In this document: piece by piece, positions 41,606 to 52,000 of the stretch
How positions within the stretch are numbered: the stretch's first letter is position 1
How the letters are laid out: every line of letters starts with the position of its first letter
DNA from: Siphonodentalium dalli
Taxonomy: Eukaryota; Mollusca; Scaphopoda; Gadilida; Siphonodentaliidae
NCBI GenBank assembly: GCA_032622095.1
Contig: CP136069.1
Location: 163,673,043 to 163,737,042 of the forward strand
DNA: 64,000 nucleotides
Reading direction: 5' to 3'
Translations under genes and position numbers: made by a program
The notes under the pieces: generated by a model
What the model saw: only the letters and a program-made list of their open reading frames with translations
Databases searched by the model: none
Told to the model about the DNA's origin: nothing

Positions 41606-43152
41606 CAGGGTTTGCGCTGGCCCAAAATTCCCAGTTGCCAACACTGTTGCCAACTGCATAATGCAGGGCTGGCAGTCTAGAAAATGCAGGAGGGCTATTA
41701 ATAGTCCTCCTAGATTTGCCTAGGAGGGCTATTCCTCAACTTTTAAAGTTATGATTTATTTTATCTGAGTTACTACTGCCTTTAGATTGTCTATTTTTTA
41801 TGCTGTTTAACTCCATCTAAATTTATTTTGTTATGTGGAAACAAAATGTCCAGAGTTGTGAATGTCAAATCCCCCACAGTAATTATGATATGGTGAATAT
41901 TTAACTGTTTTACCCCGGGATATGTTATGATAATTTATATGAACCACAAACAAAATGTAAGAGTGTTTGTACTCAACAATTTGTCAGTCAGTGTCCAATC
42001 CATGCAACCAAATTGGGTGAGTTTGTCCATGTTAAAAGCATTCTCCATGAAAGTGTAATTTTACATAACATACACAATCAAGAAAAATATTAAATCCAGT
42101 ATATTTACACTTGAATACAGTTACAAATGACTGCTTTATTTATCAAAGTAATCCATATTCCATCACCGATCGCAGACTGCTGCTTCCAGCGGTCAAGTCG
42201 CTCTCCATAGGTTTACTGGGTGTTTACATTTGGGAACATAGAGAATAGTTTCTCAACTTTAATACTTGGAGACATTAGCTAATTATATTAAAAGATTGTC
42301 AATCGAAGCTAGAAAATGAACGACGCTACCAGCTAAATACAATTTTCACTGATAGGAACCGGAAACGGAATGAAAGGTTGAACTCAATTGAGAGTGACAT
42401 TTGGTTCTCACTATCCACAAACATGTGTTGATTTTATCCAGTGAAATATATTGTAAGCTCAATCTTATGAAGATCGTTCCGGAATTTAATGATTCCGATA
42501 TAATGCCATTTGACATTACCATCAGGTCACGTGTACAATATAATTACGATTTAGAGGCAGTATTTTACTCATTAAACACATTAAAATAAGTAAATAACAA
42601 ATGTCCTATCGTAGACGAGGCGGGATATAAAAAGCCCGCCTTGGAAAATTCTAGGCGGGCAGCCCACCATATACTTTGGTGACACTTTTGAATTGAGTAT
42701 TACGCATCATATTTGCTGTTTGTGAAAGCTGAGTTATGAAGGGCACATATTTATGATAATTTATCACACTCACTATCAAAAGACAGTTTCCTAATGAGTT
42801 AGACTTCAGGAAGCCCTTTGTTTGACTAATGTTTGTCAAATTGGAGCCAATAACCTCATTGTTATAATAGAGTAGAAATTTGAAACCCATTCACTCCAGC
42901 GATACAATAAGTCGATGCGACATAAGCCGCGAATCCATTATACGCTTTCAACTAGGACCCAATTAGCAATGTCGCGACCGGATAGCAATGTGTGTTTTGT
43001 TTCCGACCGATTGACTGCAAGCTTTATTATATGCCCGAAGGGGCTCAATTGCCAAAAGCCGAAAAGGTAGTTGTCAAATCGGAATTTTTTTGTAGCAAAT
43101 TCCTTTTTTTTATAGCAATTTGCTAAATTGGCAATTGGGAATGTGAACCCTG
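41606..43152. mobile_element. Family E element, 1547 bp, perfect 8-bp target duplication
   Basis: CAGGGTTTGCGCTGGCCCAA on the left, ATTGGGAATGTGAACCCTG on the right, flanked by TTGAATAT at 41598-41605 and 43153-43160. The largest family E copy. An inner inverted pair (GGAGGGCTATT / AAGCCCGCC type, 41660-41740 and 42600-42670) suggests another element nested within. No transposase recognised. Confidence 0.87.
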
Positions 43153-43233
43153 TTGAATATATAACTTCATTATATTTTCATCAACTTTTTAGGTCAAAAT
43201 ATAAATCACATCCCCACTCCCAGAAGGCGGAAC

Positions 43234-43471
43234 CAAGCCTTGAAATAGGGTGTCTGTCATTTGCAGAATGAGGTCCCCAGAGGGTGAATTTAGTGATGCA
43301 TAGCGGGCTAGCATCACCAAATTCACCCTCTGGGGACCTCATTCTGCTTACACCTCAGCAGAATGAGGTTCCCAGAGCGTGAATTTGGTGATGCTAGCCC
43401 GCTATGCATCACTAAATTCACCCTCTGGGGACCTCATTCTGCAAATGACAGACACCCTATTTCAAGGCTTG
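43234..43471. mobile_element. Family A double-hairpin form
   Basis: CAAGCCTTGAAATAGGGTG and inverse, two hairpin blocks, 238 bp. Flanks do not match (GGCGGAAC and ATCCTACT), so it may be recombinant or have lost its duplication. Confidence 0.87.
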
Positions 43472-43629
43472 ATCCTACTCACTGCATCATGATGTCAATT
43501 CGGTATCCTTGTGTGTTATTTTAACAGAAATGACTTGTGATGTTGTAGCTTTAAGAACGTAATAGGCCTAACAGTGTGTTTCATTGTGGTCTGGGTCATA
43601 ACAAACTGGTATAGAAAATATAATAATCA

Positions 43630-43775
43630 CAACAGTCAACTGTTCTGAGTGGTGTACGGATTTTCTCCTCTGGTGAGATGCGAGGATTATTTCACTCGGC
43701 AAGTGCCTCGCAAAAATAATCCTCTGCATCTCACTCGAGGAGAACAATCCGAACGTGACTCAGTTAACTATTGTC
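43630..43775. repeat. Foldback hairpin
   Basis: Arms of about 70 bases meet near 43702: GTGAGATGCGAGGATTATTT on the left pairs with AATAATCCTCTGCATCTCAC on the right. Confidence 0.8.
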
Positions 43776-45660
43776 TATAAAAATTAGGTAAGTCCAGGAA
43801 GTGCATGATTTGCCCAAAACCATAATGGACCTATCCGTAGGTACCGCCCCAATTTCAATTATAGCCAATGAGCCGATAGCTTAAACCCGGAAGTGACATA
43901 CGCCTGCCTAGTGATATGAATCGCACCACAAGCCGGTCCCTAACAACAGTTGTAAGCTATAGGGAATTTACGAACACGAGAGCAAAATATGTCTTAAAAA
44001 GCTTCAATGGTGCTGATATATGCATGGGGAACATGTCCGGTTGACAAACGATATTTATACAAGTTTTAGTTCGGTTTCCCAAATAGAAAAGTAACTATGA
44101 CATCTCTTTACGCTGGATTAAACAATGCCACGACCACACAGTGACTCGGATCATAGTGTTATTTAAATTTCAATATTTATATATAAAAGATTTCAGACTA
44201 AAACGTGGAAATAGTAGTCCCGATCGATGATGTGTTATGAATATTAATTGTGCCGCGAGTATGTGTTTTATGTCAAGTGTTTTTCGTTATAAATGTATAC
44301 ATTTGTTGCTGTTATAACATTGTGGTAATATTGAGTTCGAATGTCTGCTATTCACACTAACCTGTAGGATCTCGTGCGTACGTCGATCTTACTGAATCCA
44401 TTTGAGAATCTAAAGCTTCCTCCGACAATGTACGTGTAAATGAGAATCAACAGATGTTTTCCAAGAGAATTACATGAAATTTCACACATTGCACGTGCTT
44501 CGCGGTGTATACACGCAACCTTCACCGAACAAGTTCACTTTGTGCCATTCTTGCCTCGACATGGCAACATGTAACTGACTCCATGATAGTCGGCGTTTTC
44601 TTTATTGTGCTTTATTTACGGCAAAGGATGTGGAATTTTAGAAGGCCATTATTTGATAATCCTTTGCATGATGCATCCGGCCTGATGTCACCAGGGTTCA
44701 TTCAGGACGCTCATGTATGGTAAACTGATATGGTTATATTTATTTCGACAAAAGATGGATTATAGATTAATTACCACATATACACCCCGTTTGGTTTATT
44801 TCATCAAGGTGTGAACCATTAGCATAGCTTCGATATTAAATTTGCTATTTGATATTGAAGTTTCATAATGGCTTCATTTACACTGTTTGATTCAACGTAT
44901 GCCTAAACATTTATCTTTGTTGTTTATCAGAAGTGGCCTAACAATCACACCTGTTTTTTGTTTAAAACTGGTTCTATTTTTGTTTATATCTAACGACAGT
45001 CACTTTTACATGTTGCATATATACACACAAAGGTATCTTGAAAATGTGATATTCAGAACGAAGCTATATTATCGCGTTACATGGCATTTAACAACACAGT
45101 CCTTTCTCATCGGAAGCTATTTTAGCACTGAAGAGATAGCGGAATTGAGATCGCTTGTGGTGCGTAGTAACAGTATCAGTTGAAACAGTTGCATTGAGGC
45201 GCTTTCCAGGCGCTGAGTGTTCAATTGTCTCCCCCAAGGGCTTAGGCTATTCCAGGGCTTTCTATGCCCTGCTGGAACCCCGTTAAATAGGGATGGAATA
45301 TGTTATCATATTTTCTGTATTAGATACGCCGGGCTGGTAAACAAAATCAAACTAGACCTGTATTTTATAGCATGTAACATGTCAAGGAAATTTCACAGAA
45401 TTCATGTCAATAGTTTTCATCCATAATTTTTTTTTTAATGAAATTATACCCAAATGGAGGGACGGACATACCAATACCACGTTTAAAAAAAAAACTGGTA
45501 CCTACTCCCCTTATGAATTTCTGCTACACGGTCATCAAATAAACAGTTCGCATATCATACTTGCATGTAAATAATCATACAAATTTGTTTTGCCCCAACA
45601 AAAGGGAATTAAATACTAGAGAACATAAGACGTGAAGTTTGAATGGCTAGTGTAATAACG
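43776..45660. other. Intergenic sequence, no gene recognised
   Basis: The part 43800-44600 is richer in CG dinucleotides than most of the window and could be regulatory. 45185-45290 holds short hairpins (TTCCAGGGC / GCCCTGCTGGAA). A 98-codon frame at 44887-45183 has no known domain. Confidence 0.35.
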
Positions 45661-45674
45661 AGATGCTAATGAGT

Positions 45675-46074
45675 CAAGCCTACAAATAGTGTTTGTAATT
45701 GGCAGAATAAGGTCCACAGAAGGTGAATTTAGTGACACCACCCTCTGGGAACCTCATTCTGCTTAGGCCTCAACTGCTAGGGTCAGATTGAAGTACCGCA
45801 GTTGAAGTTGGTGATGTTCACCCATAAGTCACCTTAATTATGCATTTTGTCTTCTGCAAATTAGGGGATATAGAAACTTCCCAGAAGGAAAAAAGAAACT
45901 AAAAACAATGTTAATTTGAGACTGTAGATACTTCCCAGAAGATGAGGCCTAAGCAGAATGAGGCCACCAGAGGGTGAATTTGGTGATACCAGCCAGATGA
46001 GGAGGATAGCATCACTAAACTCACCATCTGAGGACCTTATTCTCCAAATGACAGAAACACTATTTGTAGGCTTG
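45675..46074. mobile_element. Family A long form, perfect 8-bp target duplication
   Basis: CAAGCCTACAAATAGTG start and inverse end, flanked by TAATGAGT at 45667-45674 and 46075-46082. 400 bp with standard spacer. Confidence 0.92.
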
Positions 46075-46239
46075 TAATGAGTAACAATGATTGTATGTAT
46101 TCATCTATTCACTTTCTCCTTTTGCTTGTTCCAGCTGTTGGATCTGTGGCGTGCCGCTTCCGAGAATCTGTGTCAGTGAATAATCTGTATGTAATGATGG
46201 TTAAGGCCAATATAAGGAGATATGATCATCAGTATTCAA

Positions 46240-46695
46240 GCTGGGCCGAAAAATATTTTGGCCAATTCTGATTTTTCTTTGGCCAAATTATATCCTCATT
46301 TTCTGGTCTCACAATTATGAATATTTTTGTTTTTATTTAACATAGTAACATTCTATATAATTATGTCCATACCTTCTAATACCATGACTAGATTTCTTTA
46401 ATCCAACCATTGTTACTTGACAATATGCCACTACCCACCATCTACCATTCAGCCTTATGACAGGCAAAGGATTCATTAATGTTAATCCTCATTACTGTGT
46501 TATTGCATTTGGTGGCAATGACTGTCATGAGTGTCTTTTGTTACCCATTAAACTGTATCACCAAATCAATTAGCAGATAATTATACTATAAATTTGATTC
46601 TCAAGTAGCTCCAGTTACAAAATAAATTTGGGTTTTTGAATTAGATTTCCGATTTTGGGTAAAACAAATTTGGCCTATGACAGCGTTAACCCTGA
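46240..46695. mobile_element. Family E fragment
   Basis: GCTGGGCCGAAAAATATTTT on the left and ATGACAGCGTTAACCCTG on the right resemble family E ends, with TTTGGCCAAAT-like words inside. The left CAGGGT is lost and no duplication is visible. Confidence 0.55.
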
Positions 46696-47129
46696 CTCAT
46701 TTGTAAAATTAGGAAGATAATAGAATGATCTGCCATTCAAGCAATCAATTTCCTTCAAACCATGGGCTTGTCAGATGAAATTTACTCAGTATATAAAGCA
46801 TTCCAATGAAATTACCTCATCAGGAATCAAATTTGTTGTACAAAAATGTTCTTCTGGTCATCAAATTATTTAGTAGTAATATTTCTAAATAAAAACTTTT
46901 CTGCAAAAGAATAGATACGCTTCATTGTCACCTTGGGTAGTTTTTTTTACATAGTAATAGCAACTGATAATAAGAGAGTAAATATGTGCGAGTTGTAATG
47001 GTTAAAACAACTCAGGATAAAACTATATAAACCTGTATAACATTCCCCTTCCCAGAAGGGGAGGATACACACCATACCAAATTATCAATGAAATAGCAGG
47101 GACCAAGACAACTAATAATGACCTTCAGT

Positions 47130-47280
47130 CAAGCCTTGAAATAGTGTGCCTGTCATTTGCAGAATGAGGTCCCCAGAGGGGGAATTTAGTGATGCTAGCC
47201 TGCTATGCGGGGTAGCATCACTAAATTCACCCTCTGGGGACCTCATTCTGCAAATAACAGGCACACTATTTCAAGGCTTG
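47130..47280. mobile_element. Family A single-hairpin form, perfect 8-bp target duplication
   Basis: The smallest complete copy, 151 bp: ends CAAGCCTTGAAATAGTGTG and inverse, one hairpin block only. Flanked by CCTTCAGT at 47122-47129 and 47281-47288. It shows that one palindromic block suffices for mobility of the family. Confidence 0.94.
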
Positions 47281-47679
47281 CCTTCAGTCCAATCAAACAG
47301 GTACAAATTGTTCCTTCATCAGTAGATATACCATACTGGTGTCCCTATACCAACATATTCATCAGTCAATAGGAACGGACATGTTATTAATAAGATTTTA
47401 TTGCTAAAACATCGCGAATCCACTTGGAATAACTTTTTGGGTTCTTAAAAAGACGGAATTAAAAGACAATAATAGCTGACCCTGAACTGGATCATTCAAA
47501 ATTTGGACTACCAACATATAATAGTAAGTGCACTGATAAGTGCTGTATTTTATGTACTCATGAGTATGATTACTGATGCCAAAAGAACAAACTGAAATTC
47601 ACATTCCCTTGACTTATTTCTTTGTAAGTCTTACAATTTGTTCAGAAGCACATAATTAACCCCAAACTATCCATTATAA

Positions 47680-48068
47680 GCTTATACACAATCCGATTCG
47701 ATGGTTCCCATATCATCAGATTCCAACAACAACATTTCTTGAAATGCTGCTTCAGTTATCAGAATTGATTAATTGACAAACATAATGCTAACCACCGTCA
47801 ACTATAGTATAAAATAGCCCAAAAAGTGTTCAATATTAACATTTTGTTCAACACAATTTGGTATCGAGAGTATATCGGTAGGGATTTGACAAAAATTGCC
47901 AGGCTGCCAAATATTGCAGGTGGTGAAAAATTACTGATCTCAAAAATCAATATCTGATAGCTCTGAGCTTTAATTGGTGGGTTCCGCGACTCAAATCAAA
48001 TATTTTTAACCCCCGAAGCCAAAGAAATAGTAAAATTTAGGAGCGTTAAATTGGATTGTGCATCTTTA
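47680..48068. mobile_element. Family D member, diverged
   Basis: CAGATTCCAACAACAACA, AATCAAATATTTTTAACCCC and GCATCTTTAA mark the family; the right end has TTAA at 48065-48068. It contains GAGCGTTAAATTGGATTGTG, the empty form of the site occupied by a family B element at 49783. Confidence 0.75.
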
Positions 48069-48082
48069 ATTGTTTTTAAATA

Positions 48083-48790
48083 TTCTCATCACAGGAGATA
48101 CAATTGGAGTGCGGGACAAGGTGACAACAACCCCTCCCCAGTCACACCCCGTTCCCAGTCACACCCGTTCCCAGTCACACCCCGTTCCCAGTCACACACC
48201 TCCCCAGTCACACCCCACCCCAGTCACACCCCCTCCAAGGTGACAACAACCCCTCCCTAGTCACACCCCCTCCCCAGTCACACCCCTCAGTTACATCCAT
48301 CCAAGGTGACAACAACCCCTCCTCAGTACCACTCCTTCCCCAGTCACATCCTTCCAATGTGACAACACCTCCCCAGTCATCCCCCCTGCCCAGTTGCATC
48401 CCCTCCCCAGTCACACCCTCCCAGTAGCACACCCTCCCTAGTCACACCCCCTCACCAGTCACACACCCTCCCCAGTCACATCCCTCAAAGGTGACAACAA
48501 CCACTCTCCAGTCGCACCGCTTCCCCAGTCACACCCCCTCCCCAGTCACACCCATTCCGAGGTGGCAACGACCCCTCGCCAGTCACACCCAAAGGCAACA
48601 ACAAACCCTCCCCAATCACACCCCCCTCCCCAGTCACACCCCTCCCAGTCGCAACCCTCCGAGGTGACAACCCCTCCCCAGTCATGCCCCCTTCCCAGTT
48701 GCACCCCCTCCCCAATCACAATCCCTCCCCAGTCCCCTTCCGATGTGACAACAACCTCTCCCCAGTCGCAACCCCTCCTCGGACCTCAAG
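48083..48790. repeat. C-rich minisatellite in the presumed 3' untranslated region of MDC1
   Basis: Irregular units of CCCCTCCCCAGTCACACC interspersed with GGTGACAACAACCCCTCC. It stops 12 bases short of the MDC1 stop codon, so on the MDC1 strand the untranslated region would begin with a G-rich array (GGGGAGGGG), a possible G-quadruplex former. Long frames across it on both strands are low complexity. Confidence 0.88.
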
Positions 48791-48801
48791 GGTGCCCAAA
48801 T

Positions 48802-49031
48802 TCAAATCCTAGAGTAGTCCCTGGATAGCTTTAGCAAAGGATATGAGTTGGTGTCGACCTCTTGTCGTAGTAGTCCTGTAAGGATGAACTCAGCGTTCAA
48901 GACCGGAATGTGTAAATTCATGGCTGCCTGACAAGTTAATTTGTCCTCGTCACAGGATATCACAAGCATCTTTTCCTCGTGCTTCTTTGGTAGTGTAGTT
49001 AAATATTTCCCTCCGGCACATTGAATAATGT
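48802..49031 (-). CDS. MDC1: MDC1 last coding exon (BRCT2)
   Basis: Acceptor TTTTGCAG. Encodes [36 protein letters not shown] and a C-terminus ending SRI before TGA at 48802-48804. The pattern aligns by eye with the end of vertebrate MDC1. Confidence 0.9.
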
Positions 49032-52000
49032 CTGCAAAATAATTAACATTTTAAACGGATACCAAAAATTATCTCATGAGTGACAGAGACAAATGTTTAT
49101 TTTCGGGAGCAGCTTTTGTAATTTTTTTTATCCACTCATAGACACCAGATGCAGATATTCAACATTTACAACAATAAATTTTCCTGTAATCACCTTCGAA
49201 CAATGCACCAAAGCCAACATATGTGTGTCTGTCATTTGCAGAATGAGGTCCCCCAGAGGGTGAATTTAGTGACGCTATCCTGCACAGTGGGCTAGCATCA
49301 CCAAATCCCCCTTCTGGGAACCTCATTCTGCTTAGGCCTCAACTGCTATGGGAGAACTAGGATCAGATTGAAGTTTCCAAGTTGATGTTGGTGATGTTCA
49401 CCCATTAGTCACCTCAATTATGCATTTTATCTTCTACAAATTAGGGGATATAGAAACTTCCCATAAGGGAAAAAGTAACTAAAAACAATGATATTATGGT
49501 ATTACTTATCAACATTTTGTTCAACGAAATATGGCCGTATTATCACTTGACTATCACAAAATTTGGCAGTATTACCACTTGATTTTAGAGTTATCGATCT
49601 TCAATTGTCAGAGACCGTCCGTTTTGACGACATTTTTCTGGGCCACAAATAATTGCACATCTCGAGAAATAACAAACTTCATAAATCTATATCTGATCAC
49701 TCTGAGCTTTAATGGGTGGGTTTCTTGACTCGAATCAAATATTTTTTACCCCCGAAGCCAAATAAATAGTAATTTAGGAGCATTAACCCTTTACCCAACA
49801 AACCGGCCAAAACCGGCCAAATAAAGCTTCAACAGCCTAAAATATCTTCGGTCTGTCTCAATAGAACCATACAAATATGGATATCATTGGAACCGGCTCC
49901 TTGACCACATTGTGATAGTTACAGTTATGCCCTGTGCCAATGCATTCTCTTATATATGCGAGTCGACCATAGGTCGCCTCGCATATATAAGAGAATGCAT
50001 TGGCCTAAAAAAAATCTTTTTTTAACACTTTTTACCATTTTTTCTTACATTCTTTAACAATTTTATAATTTTTAATGTGTTAAGCCAATGCATTCTCTTA
50101 TATATGCGAGGCGACCTATGGTCGACTCGCATATATAAGAGAATGCATTGGCACAGGGCCGTTCTGTTGGGTAAAGGGTTAATTCAGATAATGCATCTTT
50201 AACTTATTAAAGAGTTCATAAAACACAAATGTTCACCTCACTCGTTTGGGTATTTTCACTGCCGAAAAATTTGGCCGAGTAATATCACATTAACCCTTTC
50301 AGTGCCAGGGGCCAATCTCATCGGCCCTAATTTACGCTCTGTAATATCGGCCATTAAAATTTTTTTTTTTTTTTTTTTTAAAGATTTTTTTGGGTTGAAA
50401 TTTGTTTTAAGTATGCTTAAGCATGCTATAGCGAATTTAAAAACAAACTGGTTAAAACCTTAGGGGCATGTTATAACTCAAAACTATCACCAAGTATTCA
50501 TAGTAATAATTTTGATGCCCATGAAAAACATAAGATTCCCTGGCACTAAACCTACAAAATAAGTCTGTTAAAGAATATAAGAAAAAATTATTAAAATTGT
50601 AAAAAATTGTAAAAAATAATAACAAATGATGAAAAATTGTTAGGCCAATGCATTCTCTTATATATGCGAGGCGACCTATGGTCGACTCGCATATATAAGA
50701 GAATGCATTGGCACAGGGTATATGGGTTGATACAAAAATTGGACCTGGCACTGAAAGGGTTATAAATGAAAACTAATAAAGAGAAAATGGGCGGTATGTC
50801 TGCTAAATAAAAGATGGATCTCACTGGTTTCAAAACTTTCATTAATATATCGCATATCAGTTTTATCAGTATCTTTACTGTTTTTTAAATATTTATGTTT
50901 ATATGTTGCCCAGTTTCATTTTATTCATGATGCTTTAAACTATAATTTTTGCTTGCTGCACATGAGACATGCAATCTTAACCCTTTACCCAACAAACCGG
51001 CCAAAACCGGCCAAATAAAGCTTCAACAGCCTAAAATATCTTCGGTCTGTCTCAATAGAACCATACAAATATGGGTATCATTGGAACCGGCTCCTTGACC
51101 ACATTGTGATAGTTACAGTTATGCCCTGTGCCAATGCATTCTCTTATATATGCGAGTCGACCATAGGTCGCCTCGCATATATAAGAGAATGCATTGGCCT
51201 AAAAAAAATCTTTTTTTAACACTTTTTACCATTTTTTCTTACATTCTTTAACAATTTTATAATTTTTAATGTGTTAAGCCAATGCATTCTCTTATATATG
51301 CGAGGCGACCTATGGTCGACTCACATATATAAGAGAATGCATTGGCACAGGGCCCTTCTGTTGGGTAAAGGGTTAATGTGAAATGAGAGTTCCCAGTGAA
51401 CGTTATGGTGAATATAAGTATTATACAGATATAGATACCTTTCATCTGTGCTGGTTCTGGTTTAACAGACTTTGTTACGTGGATTTTAAACCCTGACAGC
51501 AAGCTCTCATGAAGAGCTTTATCTATTGAGCGCTTCAGTGTGAATTTATACTGCTTTTCCGAAAGTTTGTCATTCACCAAGTAAAAGCTGGTATCTGCAA
51601 AATACAATGTGAAAAATTAGATAAAAGCCAGAAGAAAAATCATACCCTTTTGTGTTTTAATATGAAATGAGCACACACAAAAAATAAGTTCAAAACTGAA
51701 AATCATGTTATGAAAGGCAATTCAGGATAGAAATGTTAGGTTGCAAAATATTATGAAGATGAAACAATTACCTAGAATAGCAAGAAGTATCTAAATATGG
51801 TCCTGAAACCCGCATGCAATCGGTTTATTCGTGTTTAACTCTTTCATCACTGAATATCATAGTTACTCATACCCCATAACCCTGAATATCTGGCAATAAT
51901 ATTAAGAAGATAGTATGTGCATGCTATCTGCAATATACTCCGTTCTAGTAATTGGTACCTATGGCAATCTATATATTGTCGTGTTCGGGAGATATAGAGG

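Noticed and set aside
45185-45290. Short GC-rich hairpins considered as a structured RNA gene
   Set aside because: No known RNA family recognised and no compensatory evidence available.
48208-48828. Gly/Trp- and Pro/Ser-rich frames on both strands
   Set aside because: Produced by the C-rich minisatellite; low complexity in every frame.
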